Notes: generated from the sequence alone by a model not told the origin. A stretch of 40,177 nucleotides of DNA from G963666945 sp963666945 (GCA_963666945.2 CAXXRT010000041.1:1-40177); one strand, 5' to 3'; positions 17,190 to 26,477 are shown, counted from the stretch's first letter. A program made the numbers and translations.

Positions 17190-20100
17190 ATGTCAAAATT
17201 AAATATATACAAAGCTTCTGCAGGGTCGGGCAAAACCTTTACTCTTACTAAAGAATATATAAAACTTCTTTTTGAAGATCCCAATAATTTCAGACAAATT
17301 CTGGCTGTGACTTTTACAAATAAGGCTACAGACGAAATGAAATCCCGTATTTTAAAGGAAGTATTTAAACTTGCAAATGGAATAGAATCAGGATATTATA
17401 ATGATTTAATAGGATTAACCAACAATAACGACGAGCTATTAAAATCAAGGGCATCTGATTTATTGTATACTATATTACATAATTACTCATGGTTCTCTGT
17501 TACAACTATAGATAGTTTTTTCCAAAAGATTGTACGTGCTTTTGCTAGGGAGACAGGACTTCAGATGGGATTTAATATAGAGCTTGATCATGATAGAGTT
17601 CTTAATAATGTGACAGAAAAACTTTTTAATAGCGTTGATAAAAACTGGGAATTAAAGCAATGGCTTATAAGTTTTGCCGAAAAAAATATGCAGGAAGGTA
17701 AAACCTGGAATCTTAAAAATAATATCGGGAGACTATCAAAAGAGATATTTAAAGAAGACTATAAGCAATTTGATAATGTACTTATCGGAAAATTAAAGGA
17801 TAAGGCCTTTTTAAAGCAGTATAAAGACGTTTTACAGTCTTTTGCGACTAAATATACATCCTTTATGAAGGAAAAGGGGCAGGAGGCTTTAAATATTATC
17901 TCCAATAAGGGACTAAATATTACTGATTTTAGTTATGGTAATTCTGGTTTTGCAAAATATTTTGATAAAATTGCACAGACCACCTCTGCTAAAGATTATA
18001 AACCGGGAAGCAGGGTATTGTCAGCTTTAAACAATCCGGATTCATGGATTAAGAAGACTGCATCTGCAGAAGTTAAGGTTTCTGTTGACAGTATTTATCC
18101 AAAGCTCAATACCATTCTTAACGATGTGGTGGATTTCTATAATCTTAACAGTTATATGTATAACAGTATTAGCCTAATACTTGACTACATACATACATTG
18201 GGAATACTAACTGATATTTCAAAACATATCAGAGAGTTTACTGCTGAGGAAAATGTGTTTCTTATTTCAGATGCTGCACACCTTTTAAATACAATAATAG
18301 GACAAAATCACAGTCCTTTTATTTATGAGAAAACGGGTGTTGCCTACAAACATTTCATGATAGATGAATTCCAGGATACCTCTGGTATGCAGTGGGTTAA
18401 TTTCCAGCCTTTGGTCCAGAATTCATTGTCTGAAGAAAACTATAGTCTTATTGTCGGCGATGTAAAACAAAGTATATACAGGTGGAGAAATGGGGACTGG
18501 AATTTATTGGAAAACAAACTGGAAGAGGAATTTAATGATTTGGGAACCAATGTGAGATCTTTGAATTATAATTGGAGAAGCAAAAGAAATATTATTAGAT
18601 TTAACAACAGTATATTTTACTACTCTGCTAATATACTACAGCAAATATACAATAATGAAATTCCTGAGCTGGTTAGTGATAATCTACTTAAAGAAAAAGA
18701 TCAGATAACAAGGGCTTATAGTACTTCATATCAGGAGATCCCGACAAAAGAAAATGAAGGAGGTCATGTAAAAATAGAATTTATTGAAAGTGAAAAAGAT
18801 ATCAGTTGGGAAGAAAAAGTAATAGAAAGATTGCCTTACGAGATAAAAGAACTTCAAGAAAGAGGATATAAGGCAGGAGACATCGCAATATTGGTCAGGA
18901 AGGCCGATGAAGGCAGGAGAGTGGCCGATAGATTAATGGAATTCAAGAATTATGATACAGAGAGTGGATATAATTTTGATTTTATATCTAACGACTCCCT
19001 TTTTCTAAAACACTCATCTTCAGTGAAATTAATAATAAATGTTATTAAGTATCTGCAGAATCCTGCCGAAAAAGTTTATAAAGCAGGAATTATTGCGGAA
19101 AACAACTATTATTCAGCCAATGGACAGTGTATTAGTGATATTTTTACAGAGATAGATAATGTTTTTGAGAAAATGATCCCTGAAGAGTTTCTAAAAGAAA
19201 TTGAACAACTGCGTAGGATGCCTCTGTATGAGCTTACAGAGAAAATTATAAGTATATTCAAACTAAACAGCAGAAAAGAATATTATCCTTATCTGCAAGC
19301 ATTTCAGGATATGATATCCGATTATTGTAACCAGAACGGTTCAGATGTAAGATTATTCATGGACTGGTGGGAAGAGCAGAAAGATAAAAAAGTTATATCT
19401 GTATCTGAAGAGCAGGATGCAATAAAAATACTTACAATACATAAATCTAAAGGTCTTGAATTCAAGGTGGTTATAATCCCGTTTTCTTCATGGGAACTTG
19501 ATTCAGTAAACCCTAAGAGGATATTATGGTGTAAACCGGAAGAAGAAGGTATTAACCAGATTGAGTTGCTACCGGTCACATATAGTTCAAATCTTTCTGA
19601 TACAATATTTTACAGAGAGTATTTTAAAGAAAGACTTAAGGCTTATATCGACAACCTGAATCTTTTATATGTAGCATTTACCAGGGCAGAGGAAGAATTA
19701 ATATGCTACTGTCCCAAATCATCCACAGATAAAGTCAGTAAAATTAGTGATCTGTTATATTTTACTTTTACAAATTACAATAATTATCCAATGTATAATA
19801 AATCCCTGGAATATAGTAAATTCGAAGATAGCTGGGATAATGATAAAAATATATACGAATTTGGGGAAAAGAATATTATTATAAAAAAGGATACTCATTT
19901 TGATAATTCTGTTGATCTAAAACAATATACATCAATCCCTTTAAATAATAGGTTAAGCTTAAAATATCATAACGAAGAATACTTTGAGTTTAATGATAAT
20001 GAAGAGTTTGATGATTTTAGTCCCATTTCTAAGGGAAATCTTATGCATGAAGTATTTAAAAATATCATATCTGTCAAAGATATAAGATATTCAGTGGAAA

Positions 20101-20447
20101 AACTTGAGTTTGAAGGCAAAATTTCTTCGTACCAATCTAAGAAACTGGTAAAAGACATTTATAAATTAATTGAAGACGATAAAAAAAGGGATTGGTTTTC
20201 CGATGAGTGGCAAACTGTCAACGAAAGAGATATAATATTAAAGGACGGAAAAGTTTACCGACCAGACAGAGTAATACTAAAAGAAGGGAAGGCTATTGTT
20301 ATTGATTATAAGACAGGTAAAGAACAAAAAGAAGCTTATAATCGACAAATTAAGACATATGTAAAAGCACTTAATGAAATCGGATATAGAGATATTGAAG
20401 GTTATATATGGTATTTGAAAGATAATAAAATTGAGAAAGTGGTATGA
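17190..20447 (+). CDS. UvrD/RecB-like helicase-nuclease (AddA-type)
   Basis: A 1085-residue DNA repair enzyme that would unwind and degrade double-strand ends to prepare recombination. The N-terminal Walker A is ASAGSGKT (residues 9-16), then AVTFTNKATDEMK (motif Ia), the Walker B/motif II DEFQDTS near residue 392, and GDVKQSIYRWR near 430. Helicase motifs V/VI-type segments TIHKSKGLEFKVVIIP and NLLYVAFTRAEEEL lie in the second half. A C-terminal PD-(D/E)xK nuclease follows: GNLMHEVF near 949, then VYRPDRVIL and IDYKTGK (Asp near 1039). The fused helicase plus nuclease fits AddA/RecB. The usual AddB-like partner is not in this window. It overlaps yjbQ by 4 nt (ATGA), so they are translationally coupled. 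Confidence 0.9.
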   Translation: MSKLNIYKASAGSGKTFTLTKEYIKLLFEDPNNFRQILAVTFTNKATDEMKSRILKEVFKLANGIESGYYNDLIGLTNNNDELLKSRASDLLYTILHNYSWFSVTTIDSFFQKIVRAFARETGLQMGFNIELDHDRVLNNVTEKLFNSVDKNWELKQWLISFAEKNMQEGKTWNLKNNIGRLSKEIFKEDYKQFDNVLIGKLKDKAFLKQYKDVLQSFATKYTSFMKEKGQEALNIISNKGLNITDFSYGNSGFAKYFDKIAQTTSAKDYKPGSRVLSALNNPDSWIKKTASAEVKVSVDSIYPKLNTILNDVVDFYNLNSYMYNSISLILDYIHTLGILTDISKHIREFTAEENVFLISDAAHLLNTIIGQNHSPFIYEKTGVAYKHFMIDEFQDTSGMQWVNFQPLVQNSLSEENYSLIVGDVKQSIYRWRNGDWNLLENKLEEEFNDLGTNVRSLNYNWRSKRNIIRFNNSIFYYSANILQQIYNNEIPELVSDNLLKEKDQITRAYSTSYQEIPTKENEGGHVKIEFIESEKDISWEEKVIERLPYEIKELQERGYKAGDIAILVRKADEGRRVADRLMEFKNYDTESGYNFDFISNDSLFLKHSSSVKLIINVIKYLQNPAEKVYKAGIIAENNYYSANGQCISDIFTEIDNVFEKMIPEEFLKEIEQLRRMPLYELTEKIISIFKLNSRKEYYPYLQAFQDMISDYCNQNGSDVRLFMDWWEEQKDKKVISVSEEQDAIKILTIHKSKGLEFKVVIIPFSSWELDSVNPKRILWCKPEEEGINQIELLPVTYSSNLSDTIFYREYFKERLKAYIDNLNLLYVAFTRAEEELICYCPKSSTDKVSKISDLLYFTFTNYNNYPMYNKSLEYSKFEDSWDNDKNIYEFGEKNIIIKKDTHFDNSVDLKQYTSIPLNNRLSLKYHNEEYFEFNDNEEFDDFSPISKGNLMHEVFKNIISVKDIRYSVEKLEFEGKISSYQSKKLVKDIYKLIEDDKKRDWFSDEWQTVNERDIILKDGKVYRPDRVILKEGKAIVIDYKTGKEQKEAYNRQIKTYVKALNEIGYRDIEGYIWYLKDNKIEKVV

Positions 20448-20854
20448 TACGACAATTAGAACTTAAGCTTCCTGCTTTTAAAAGAGGTTATCATCTTATT
20501 ACAGATATAATTAAAGAAAGTCTGGGAGACTTGCCTCGTCAGGGGATGCTGAATATTTTTATTCACCACACATCTGCAGGTATAAGTATAAATGAAAATA
20601 CCGATCCATCTGTTCGTCATGATTTCGAGTACATTATGAACAAGCTTGTACCTGAGAAAGATCCTCATTACAAACATCACACAGAGGGATCAGACGATCT
20701 CCCTGCTCACATTAAAGCCTCAATTATTGGAGAAAGTTTAAATATTCCAATAAAATTTGGTGAACTTGCTTTGGGAATATGGCAAGGAGTGTATCTTTGT
20801 GAATTCAGAAATAAAGCCGTGGGCAGGAAACTTACCCTTACGGTAATTGGTTAA
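20444..20854 (+). CDS. yjbQ: YjbQ family protein (UPF0047)
   Basis: A 136-residue small cytosolic protein of the YjbQ/UPF0047 family, for which a secondary thiamine-phosphate synthase activity has been described, though its physiological role is unclear. Family motifs are HHTSAGISINENTDPSVRHDF (about residues 41-61), the histidine-rich HYKHHTEGSDDLPAHIKAS segment (about 75-93) and GIWQGVYLCEFRN near the end. The conserved His and Glu residues of these motifs, thought to bind metal, are present. It starts inside the stop codon of the helicase gene (ATGA) and ends 20 nt before the methyltransferase, so the three form one transcription unit. Family identity is strong; biochemical role is not. 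Confidence 0.92.
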   Translation: MIRQLELKLPAFKRGYHLITDIIKESLGDLPRQGMLNIFIHHTSAGISINENTDPSVRHDFEYIMNKLVPEKDPHYKHHTEGSDDLPAHIKASIIGESLNIPIKFGELALGIWQGVYLCEFRNKAVGRKLTLTVIG

Positions 20855-20874
20855 CAAATATAAGCACTGGGAAA

Positions 20875-22053
20875 TTGGAAAAAAGTACGAACTACACTAT
20901 GGTAGCTAAAACATTTGCAGGACTAGAAGATGTTTTAGCTGAAGAACTTAGAGGCATAAATGCACAAAATATAAAAGTTTTAAGAAGAGCAGTAAGCTTT
21001 ACCGGAGGTAAAGAAGTATTATATAAAGCAAATTATACTTGTCGTACTGCACTCAGAATACTGGTACTTATAGATGAATTCAAAATCAGAAACGAAGAAG
21101 ATCTGTATAACCGAATCGTTAAAATAGACTGGGATAAATACATGAGTTACAAAAAGACTTTTGCCGTTGATGCAAATATTTTTGAATCATGTATAACACA
21201 TACTAAATATGCCGCTTTAAAGGTTAAAGACGCTATAGTTGACCAATATAGAAGAAAATATTCTATTCGTCCCTCTATAGATGCTAAAAAGCCGGATATA
21301 AGGTTAAATCTTCATATTGAGAGAAATAATTGCCTTTTATATCTTGACTCATCAGGAAGTTCTCTTCATAAGAGAGGATATCGTATAGCAACAAATGACG
21401 CTCCTATAAACGAAGTTCTTGCTGCAGGTTTAGTTCTTATCAGTGGATGGAATGGAAAAAATAATTTTATAGATCCAATGTGTGGATCTGGTACTATTGT
21501 TATTGAAGCAGCAATGAAAGCCTGTAATATTCCTGCAGGTTACTACAGAAATTACTTTAGCGTAAAGAAATGGAGAGATTTCGATGAAGAATTATGGAAT
21601 AAAATGGAGGAAGATGCTTCAGGGAATATAATTGAGCCGGAAGGAAGGATTATAGGAAGTGATATATCTGAAGAATGTATAGAAATATCAAAGAAAAATA
21701 TAAAAAACGCCAAGCTTCATTACGATATTGAACTTGAGCATTCGTCTATACAGGAATATCTGCCACCTAAAGATGGTGGAGTAGTTATTACAAATCCACC
21801 ATATGATGAAAGAATTAAGATAGAAGACGCCGATAATCTTTATATGGAAATAGGGGACAGTTTTAAGCAACATTTTCAGGATTATAAAGCCTGGGTTATT
21901 ACTTCTAATTTAGATTCTCTGAAGTTTGTGGGATTAAAACCATCCAAGAAAGTAAAACTTTACAATGGAGCACTTGAGTGCTGTTTTGCCAGATTTGATG
22001 TGTATTCAGGATCTAAAAAACAAAAATTTAATATAGATAAAAAAACAAGATAA
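20875..22053 (+). CDS. THUMP domain class I SAM-dependent RNA methyltransferase (RlmL/YpsC-type)
   Basis: A 392-residue enzyme expected to methylate a guanine in 23S rRNA. The N-terminal THUMP region (to about residue 160; AKTFAGLEDVLAEELRG, RTALRILVLIDEF) binds RNA. The Rossmann-like methyltransferase domain has DPMCGSGTIVIEAA (motif I, about 199-212), IIGSDISEECIEISKKN and the catalytic NPPY near 306-309. The first codon here is TTG at 20875, giving MEKSTNYTMVAKT; the next in-frame ATG at 20899 gives MVAKT directly. Homologues usually carry a few residues before MVAKT, so TTG is favoured but not proven. There is no second methyltransferase domain, so it corresponds to only one half of E. 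coli RlmKL. Confidence 0.88.
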   Translation: MEKSTNYTMVAKTFAGLEDVLAEELRGINAQNIKVLRRAVSFTGGKEVLYKANYTCRTALRILVLIDEFKIRNEEDLYNRIVKIDWDKYMSYKKTFAVDANIFESCITHTKYAALKVKDAIVDQYRRKYSIRPSIDAKKPDIRLNLHIERNNCLLYLDSSGSSLHKRGYRIATNDAPINEVLAAGLVLISGWNGKNNFIDPMCGSGTIVIEAAMKACNIPAGYYRNYFSVKKWRDFDEELWNKMEEDASGNIIEPEGRIIGSDISEECIEISKKNIKNAKLHYDIELEHSSIQEYLPPKDGGVVITNPPYDERIKIEDADNLYMEIGDSFKQHFQDYKAWVITSNLDSLKFVGLKPSKKVKLYNGALECCFARFDVYSGSKKQKFNIDKKTR

Positions 22054-22088
22054 TAAGTTTATACGTAAATGCTATAAACTTAATTATT

Positions 22089-22622
22089 ATGACTGAGATA
22101 GAACTTGTAAAAGCGGATATTACCAAACTGAATGTTGATGCCATTGTAAATGCAGCCAACACATCTCTTTTAGGAGGAGGTGGCGTAGATGGTGCAATAC
22201 ACAGGGCTGCAGGACCTGAATTACTGGATGAATGCAGAAGTCTCAATGGTTGCACAGTAGGGGAAGCAAAAATAACAAAAGGTTATAATCTTCCCTCAAA
22301 ATATGTTATTCATACGGTAGGTCCTATCTGGAGAGGAGGAGCACAGGAAGAAAGAGAGATTTTAAAAAGAGCATATATTCATAGTCTTACGCTTGCCCTG
22401 GAAAATAAAGTAAGGACTATAGCATTTCCTAATATCAGTACCGGGGTTTATCGATTCCCTAAGAATATAGCTGCAGATATTGCAATATCTACAGTTAAGG
22501 AATTCACGAGGATAAATTCTGGAATAGATAAAATTATCTTCTGTACTTTTGATGATGAAAATTATCAGATATATAAAGAAGAACTTAAGAAAGATATAGA
22601 TAATATAGTGCTAAACAGATAA
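22089..22622 (+). CDS. Macrodomain protein, O-acetyl-ADP-ribose deacetylase (YmdB-like)
   Basis: A 177-residue single macrodomain that would hydrolyse O-acetyl-ADP-ribose or remove ADP-ribose from proteins. ADITKLNVDAIVNAANTSLLGGGGVDGAIHRAAG (about residues 9-42) is the ADP-ribose-binding core, with the catalytic Asn/Asp of NAANTSLLGGGGVDGAI intact. CTVGEAKITKGYNLPSKYVIHTVGP and FPNISTGVYRFP follow in family order. It begins 36 nt after the RNA methyltransferase stop on the same strand and likely ends the helicase-yjbQ-methyltransferase unit, closed by a strong terminator. Family call is secure; the exact substrate is not readable from sequence. Confidence 0.92.
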   Translation: MTEIELVKADITKLNVDAIVNAANTSLLGGGGVDGAIHRAAGPELLDECRSLNGCTVGEAKITKGYNLPSKYVIHTVGPIWRGGAQEEREILKRAYIHSLTLALENKVRTIAFPNISTGVYRFPKNIAADIAISTVKEFTRINSGIDKIIFCTFDDENYQIYKEELKKDIDNIVLNR

Positions 22623-22626
22623 ATAT

Positions 22627-22670
22627 AAAAAGAGATATTTAAACTATCTAAAGCTTAAATATCTCTTTTT
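22627..22670. terminator. Bidirectional terminator between macrodomain gene and buk
   Basis: A 16-bp perfect inverted repeat: aaaaagagatatttaa (22627-22642) and ttaaatatctcttttt (22655-22670). The A/T-runs at the ends serve both strands, and it lies between two convergent genes. Confidence 0.9.
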
Positions 22671-22696
22671 ATTAATTAAATAAGTACTTTGTACTA

Positions 22697-23770
22697 TTAT
22701 TTGTAAACTTTTGGAGAAATTTCATTTCTAAGAACCCTTAAGCCATTCATAGCAAGAGCCTTCATTTCATCCTCACCAGGATAAACAAATACAGGAGCAA
22801 TAAATTCAACCATTTCCTTAACGTAATCAACAAGGAATGGATTGTAAGCAATACCTCCAGTCAATAGAATTCCATCAACTTTTCCTTTTAATACTGTTGC
22901 CATTTCACCAATAGCTTTTGCCACTTGATAAGACATAGCATCCTGAATAAGTTTGAATTTCTCATCACCCTCCTTAGCTTTTATCTCAACTTCATAAGCA
23001 TCGTTTGTTCCAAGATAAGCTACAAGTCCGCCTTCACCTTTCAACATCTTCTTAACTTCGTCCAGTGTTTTTTCACCACTAAAACAAAGTTTTACAAGCT
23101 GACCGGTAGGAAGAGTACCTGAACGCTCAGGAGAGAAAGGACCTTCGCCATCAAGAGCGTTGTTAACGTCAATAACTCTACCTTTGTAGTGAGCACCAAC
23201 AGAAACACCACCGCCAAGGTGAGCAACAATAACATTAATATCTTCATATTTTTTACCCTGTTCTTCGGCAAATGTTCTAGCAATTGCTTTCTGGTTAAGG
23301 GCATGGAATATTGAATGTCTTTCAAATGCAGGATGCCCCGTAATTCTAGCAACATCCTGTAATTCGTCAACAACAACAGGATCTGCAATATAAGCTTTTA
23401 CTCCTTCTTTCAATTTAGAAAGTTCAAGTGCAATAAGTCCACCAAGATTAGAGGCATGTTCACCCATTGGGCTGTGGTTAAGATCTTTTTTTAGTGCTTC
23501 ATTAACCTCGTAAATACCAGATTCAATTGGTTTAACTAATCCACCTCTACCTACAATAGCGTCAAGATCTTGTACAGAAAAACCAGCTTCTTCAAGTTCT
23601 TTGATAATAATATCCTTGCGGAATCCAAACTGACTGGCAATATCTTCAAATTTTGCTATTTCTTCGGCAGGGTGCTTAATATTCTTAACAAACACGCTTT
23701 TATTATCTTCAAATACAGCGATCTTTGTAGATGTAGATCCTGGATTAATTGCTAAAATTTTAAATGACAT
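22697..23770 (-). CDS. buk: Butyrate kinase
   Basis: A 357-residue ASKHA-family kinase that converts butyryl phosphate + ADP to butyrate + ATP, or acts on branched analogues. The N-terminal phosphate-binding NPGSTSTK (residues 9-16) marks the butyrate rather than acetate kinase branch. VGRGGLVKPIESGIYEVN, SPMGEHASNLGG, HLGGGVSVGAH (near 185) and LTGGIAYN follow in order. The usual partner, phosphate butyryltransferase (ptb), is not adjacent: the upstream same-strand gene is glycerate kinase, and no ptb is in the window. The expression unit appears to be its own, with a TAnnTTTG box and an operator-like dyad just upstream and a terminator downstream. The identity is secure. Confidence 0.95.
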   Translation of the reverse strand: MSFKILAINPGSTSTKIAVFEDNKSVFVKNIKHPAEEIAKFEDIASQFGFRKDIIIKELEEAGFSVQDLDAIVGRGGLVKPIESGIYEVNEALKKDLNHSPMGEHASNLGGLIALELSKLKEGVKAYIADPVVVDELQDVARITGHPAFERHSIFHALNQKAIARTFAEEQGKKYEDINVIVAHLGGGVSVGAHYKGRVIDVNNALDGEGPFSPERSGTLPTGQLVKLCFSGEKTLDEVKKMLKGEGGLVAYLGTNDAYEVEIKAKEGDEKFKLIQDAMSYQVAKAIGEMATVLKGKVDGILLTGGIAYNPFLVDYVKEMVEFIAPVFVYPGEDEMKALAMNGLRVLRNEISPKVYK

Positions 23771-23813
23771 GATAAAGATTTTATTAAAATTTACATTTTT
23801 TTCTAATATTATT

Positions 23814-23842
23814 TAATTACATTACAATCTGTAATCTAATTA
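23814..23842. promoter_or_regulatory. Operator-like 29-bp dyad at the predicted buk start site
   Basis: Left half taattacattaca (23814-23826) and right half tgtaatctaatta (23830-23842) are reverse complements at 12 of 13 positions about a 3-bp centre. On the minus strand it begins just downstream of the -7 box (23847-23854), overlapping the predicted transcription start near 23840. The placement is that of a repressor site. Confidence 0.6.
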
Positions 23843-23846
23843 GCCG

Positions 23847-23854
23847 CAAATATA
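23847..23854 (-). promoter_or_regulatory. Bacteroidota-type -7 box for buk
   Basis: Minus-strand TATATTTG (caaatata on plus) matches TAnnTTTG. It lies 77 nt upstream of the buk start and directly abuts the dyad at 23814-23842. A TTTG occurs upstream, but at a spacing too short to count as a -33 box. Confidence 0.5.
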
Positions 23855-23887
23855 TAAATATTTAACCAAAAGTTGGAAAAGTTTATT

Positions 23888-25009
23888 TTAATATATTACA
23901 TCAGATACGTAATTGGAAAGATCATTGGCTATTAATCGAAGGTATTTTTCAGGATTAGAAATCGAATCCTCTAAAGAATAGGAATAATCACTCAAAGAAA
24001 AAGATTTATCAAAGACGGGAGCCAAATAGTCGGTTTGTCCGTTAACAGCAATTATTTTTTTACAATATTTGCGAGCCCTTTCGGCAATTATATAAGGAGC
24101 TTTTCCGAATTGGGTCTGGTAATCCATCCTACCTTCACCTGTAATTAGAATATCGCAGTTCTTAATTCTTTCATTAAATCCCAACAAATCCAGAATGTAC
24201 TCAGCCCCTTGAAATAAATTAGCCCCTAATATAGCATGAAAACCAGCAGAAATACCACCGGCAGCGCCAGAATATTTTAAATCTACAATTTTCTTACCGC
24301 TGATATTTTCAATAAGATGAGCTAAATGTTCATGACTATTAACCAAATAATCTATATCATCATGAAGTACACCTTTTTGGGGTCCATAAACCCTGATTGC
24401 CCCATTCTCACCAAGAAGGGGATTGATTACATCGCAAAGAATATCAATTCTTACGTTTTTCAAGTAATCTATTGCTGAAGTATCTATATCAACAATATTT
24501 TTAAACTCAGGAATATTTATATCGCAGATTTCATAACCATCGGACTTAATAAACTTTACACCTAATTCAATTAGAGCACCGACTCCCATATCAATGGTTG
24601 CACTTCCACCAATACAAAGAACAATATGAGATTTACCTTCTTTAATCGCTTCCTTTATAAGAATCCCTAAACCACCACTGGATGCATGAATTGGATCACG
24701 TTCATCATCCCTAAGCAATCTTAATCCTGAGACATCAGCCATTTCAATTATAGCTTTATTGTTTAGATACCAAATAGGAGAGAAGATACTCCTTTTTAAG
24801 GGATCGTAAGTTATATATTCTTTTTTTTGGGCATTTAAGGTTTTTGCAATTACCGTCGCAGTCCCGTCACCACCATCACCTACAGGAAGTATTTCTACCT
24901 CGCAGTTTATATTATCCTTTAATTCTTTAGATATTATTTCTGATATGCTAAAGGCATCAATAGAATTCTTAAATGAATCAGGAGCGATTATTATTTTTGG
25001 TATTTTCAT
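23888..25009 (-). CDS. Glycerate kinase (type 1, GlxK/GarK family)
   Basis: A 373-residue cytosolic kinase that phosphorylates D-glycerate with ATP (the GarK/GlxK family generally makes 2-phosphoglycerate). The N-terminal APDSFKNSIDAF (from residue 9) and the LPVGDGGDGT block are signatures. SGGLGILIKEA, GGSATIDMGVGALIELG, CDVINPLLGENGA and AGGISAGFHAILGA follow in the expected order, and ITGEGRMDYQTQFGKAP is the late active-site region. Length is normal (about 370-380). Its start overlaps the end of the upstream serine hydrolase gene by 32 nt, so the two are translationally coupled, an odd functional pairing. It is followed after 117 nt by buk, which has a separate promoter. Confidence 0.92.
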   Translation of the reverse strand: MKIPKIIIAPDSFKNSIDAFSISEIISKELKDNINCEVEILPVGDGGDGTATVIAKTLNAQKKEYITYDPLKRSIFSPIWYLNNKAIIEMADVSGLRLLRDDERDPIHASSGGLGILIKEAIKEGKSHIVLCIGGSATIDMGVGALIELGVKFIKSDGYEICDINIPEFKNIVDIDTSAIDYLKNVRIDILCDVINPLLGENGAIRVYGPQKGVLHDDIDYLVNSHEHLAHLIENISGKKIVDLKYSGAAGGISAGFHAILGANLFQGAEYILDLLGFNERIKNCDILITGEGRMDYQTQFGKAPYIIAERARKYCKKIIAVNGQTDYLAPVFDKSFSLSDYSYSLEDSISNPEKYLRLIANDLSNYVSDVIY

Positions 25010-26303
25010 TAAGCATATTTATTACCACTGGTTTATGGTTATGGTAGTTAAACAGATCATGCTCCGGCCATTTCTTAATCCTCCTTAGAATCTTATTCAT
25101 TTCATAATTAATAGTCTTGGGAAACTTAGAGCCTCTCCATGAGCTGGTATTTGAAACTAATATCCAACTTAAACCATCACTTTGTTTTTTCAGAAGAACA
25201 GTAGAGCCTGCGAGAGTTCCGGTTCTCCACCAATTATTAAGATAGTCTACCTGCATCCACCCAATTGGGCTACGACCACCAAGTCTTTTAGTCATATAGT
25301 CTACAGATTCCTTACTCAGAATATCTGGTTTACTATCATCCCCATCAATACAAGACACAAATTTAAGCATCTCAGCAGCAGAGCCAACCCATGCACCTGC
25401 ACCACTAAGACCTCTTATGTCATTTCCTCCATTGCTGCGGTAGGCTAATTCGCCAGAACCATCAAAACTTCTTATTTTATCAGAATTTCTTTGTTCGTAG
25501 TAACAGACCTCGTTAATATATTTCTCATCCTTTGTATTATAGGCAAGCTGCATATCGTAGACACCGCAAGGCTCAAAGATTTTTCTTTTTACATACATCT
25601 CGTAAGACATACCTGTTATTTTCTCAATAATTTTACTCAATAAAGCATAGCCAAAATTAGAATAAATCATTCTGCCCCCCGGTTTATAGCGTAATCTTCC
25701 CTTCAGAACATAACGGATAATTGTATTTATATCAGCAGGAGGATCAACATTCATTCTTTTGGCAATAGTCAATGACTGAAACATAGGATCACCACCTCTG
25801 ACAGAGAATCCAGCTTCATGACGAAGAAGATGTTCAACAGTTATGAGTTTCATCTTTTTATCCTTAATATCAAGAAAGATAGAATCGTTAAGAATACCTT
25901 CATCACCAAAAACCTTGTCTTCAAGGGATAATTTCCCTTCTTCCTTTAGTTTCATTATAGCCGTGGCAGTAATCAATTTGGAAACACTAGCCAAGCGGAA
26001 TATATGCCATGGCTCAACTTTTATATCGTTTTCATCATCTGCCAAACCATATCCTTTGGCGTAAACCAGTTTACCATCCTTAACAATAGCCAGGGAAGCA
26101 CCGTTTAATTCCCAGCGTTTAAGAAAATAGTCAAGCTTTTTGTCAATATAGGAAGATTCATCGAAATCCGATAAAGAATTACTAATTCTATGAGAGACAG
26201 ACTTGATATCCCTGCGTTTATACTGCATTCCGCCCTTACCGGGATAATCAAGACAAACCAAATATATTATCAGTGCGAACGAAAGTAAATATCTTAATAT
26301 CAT
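24978..26303 (-). CDS. Serine hydrolase, class C beta-lactamase / penicillin-binding protein-like
   Basis: A 441-residue exported hydrolase of the beta-lactamase superfamily. The N-terminus (ILRYLLSFALIIYLVCL) is a signal peptide or membrane anchor; a lone Cys17 is not in a clear lipobox. The SxxK motif is S106-V-S-K109 in RLASVSKLIT, and the class C YxN motif is Y214-S-N216. Both are intact, so it should be catalytically active. Such enzymes include D-alanine carboxypeptidases, esterases and amidases; the sequence does not decide. Length is larger than a typical AmpC (about 380). It is coupled to glycerate kinase by a 32-nt overlap. It should not be taken as antibiotic resistance without evidence. 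Confidence 0.85.
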   Translation of the reverse strand: MILRYLLSFALIIYLVCLDYPGKGGMQYKRRDIKSVSHRISNSLSDFDESSYIDKKLDYFLKRWELNGASLAIVKDGKLVYAKGYGLADDENDIKVEPWHIFRLASVSKLITATAIMKLKEEGKLSLEDKVFGDEGILNDSIFLDIKDKKMKLITVEHLLRHEAGFSVRGGDPMFQSLTIAKRMNVDPPADINTIIRYVLKGRLRYKPGGRMIYSNFGYALLSKIIEKITGMSYEMYVKRKIFEPCGVYDMQLAYNTKDEKYINEVCYYEQRNSDKIRSFDGSGELAYRSNGGNDIRGLSGAGAWVGSAAEMLKFVSCIDGDDSKPDILSKESVDYMTKRLGGRSPIGWMQVDYLNNWWRTGTLAGSTVLLKKQSDGLSWILVSNTSSWRGSKFPKTINYEMNKILRRIKKWPEHDLFNYHNHKPVVINMLNENTKNNNRS

Positions 26304-26444
26304 ATTGTTACAATAATCTTTTTGTTTTATACACCCACTAAATACCTTATCCTCAATACTTTGTATTTAACAAAATCAATACAAAAATGATATATTTTTA
26401 TATAAAAACCAAGATTTTTAACAACTAATATCACAAAAAAGTTA

Positions 26445-26477
26445 ATTTTTCCTTAAAATATCCATTTAAGGAAAAAT
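26445..26477 (-). terminator. Terminator-like hairpin after the class IV aminotransferase gene
   Basis: The 13-bp perfect inverted repeat atttttccttaaa (26445-26457) / tttaaggaaaaat (26465-26477) has a 7-nt loop. On the minus strand it follows the aminotransferase stop by 18 nt and is trailed by taactttttt. Confidence 0.65.

Noticed and set aside
17190..20447. A defence helicase-nuclease
   Set aside because: Domain order and the RecB/AddA-like nuclease fit general double-strand break repair, and the neighbours are housekeeping genes rather than defence genes.
24978..26303. Beta-lactamase resistance gene
   Set aside because: SxxK and YxN motifs place it only in the broad class C-like hydrolase group; coupling to glycerate kinase and the lack of resistance context argue against a resistance call.
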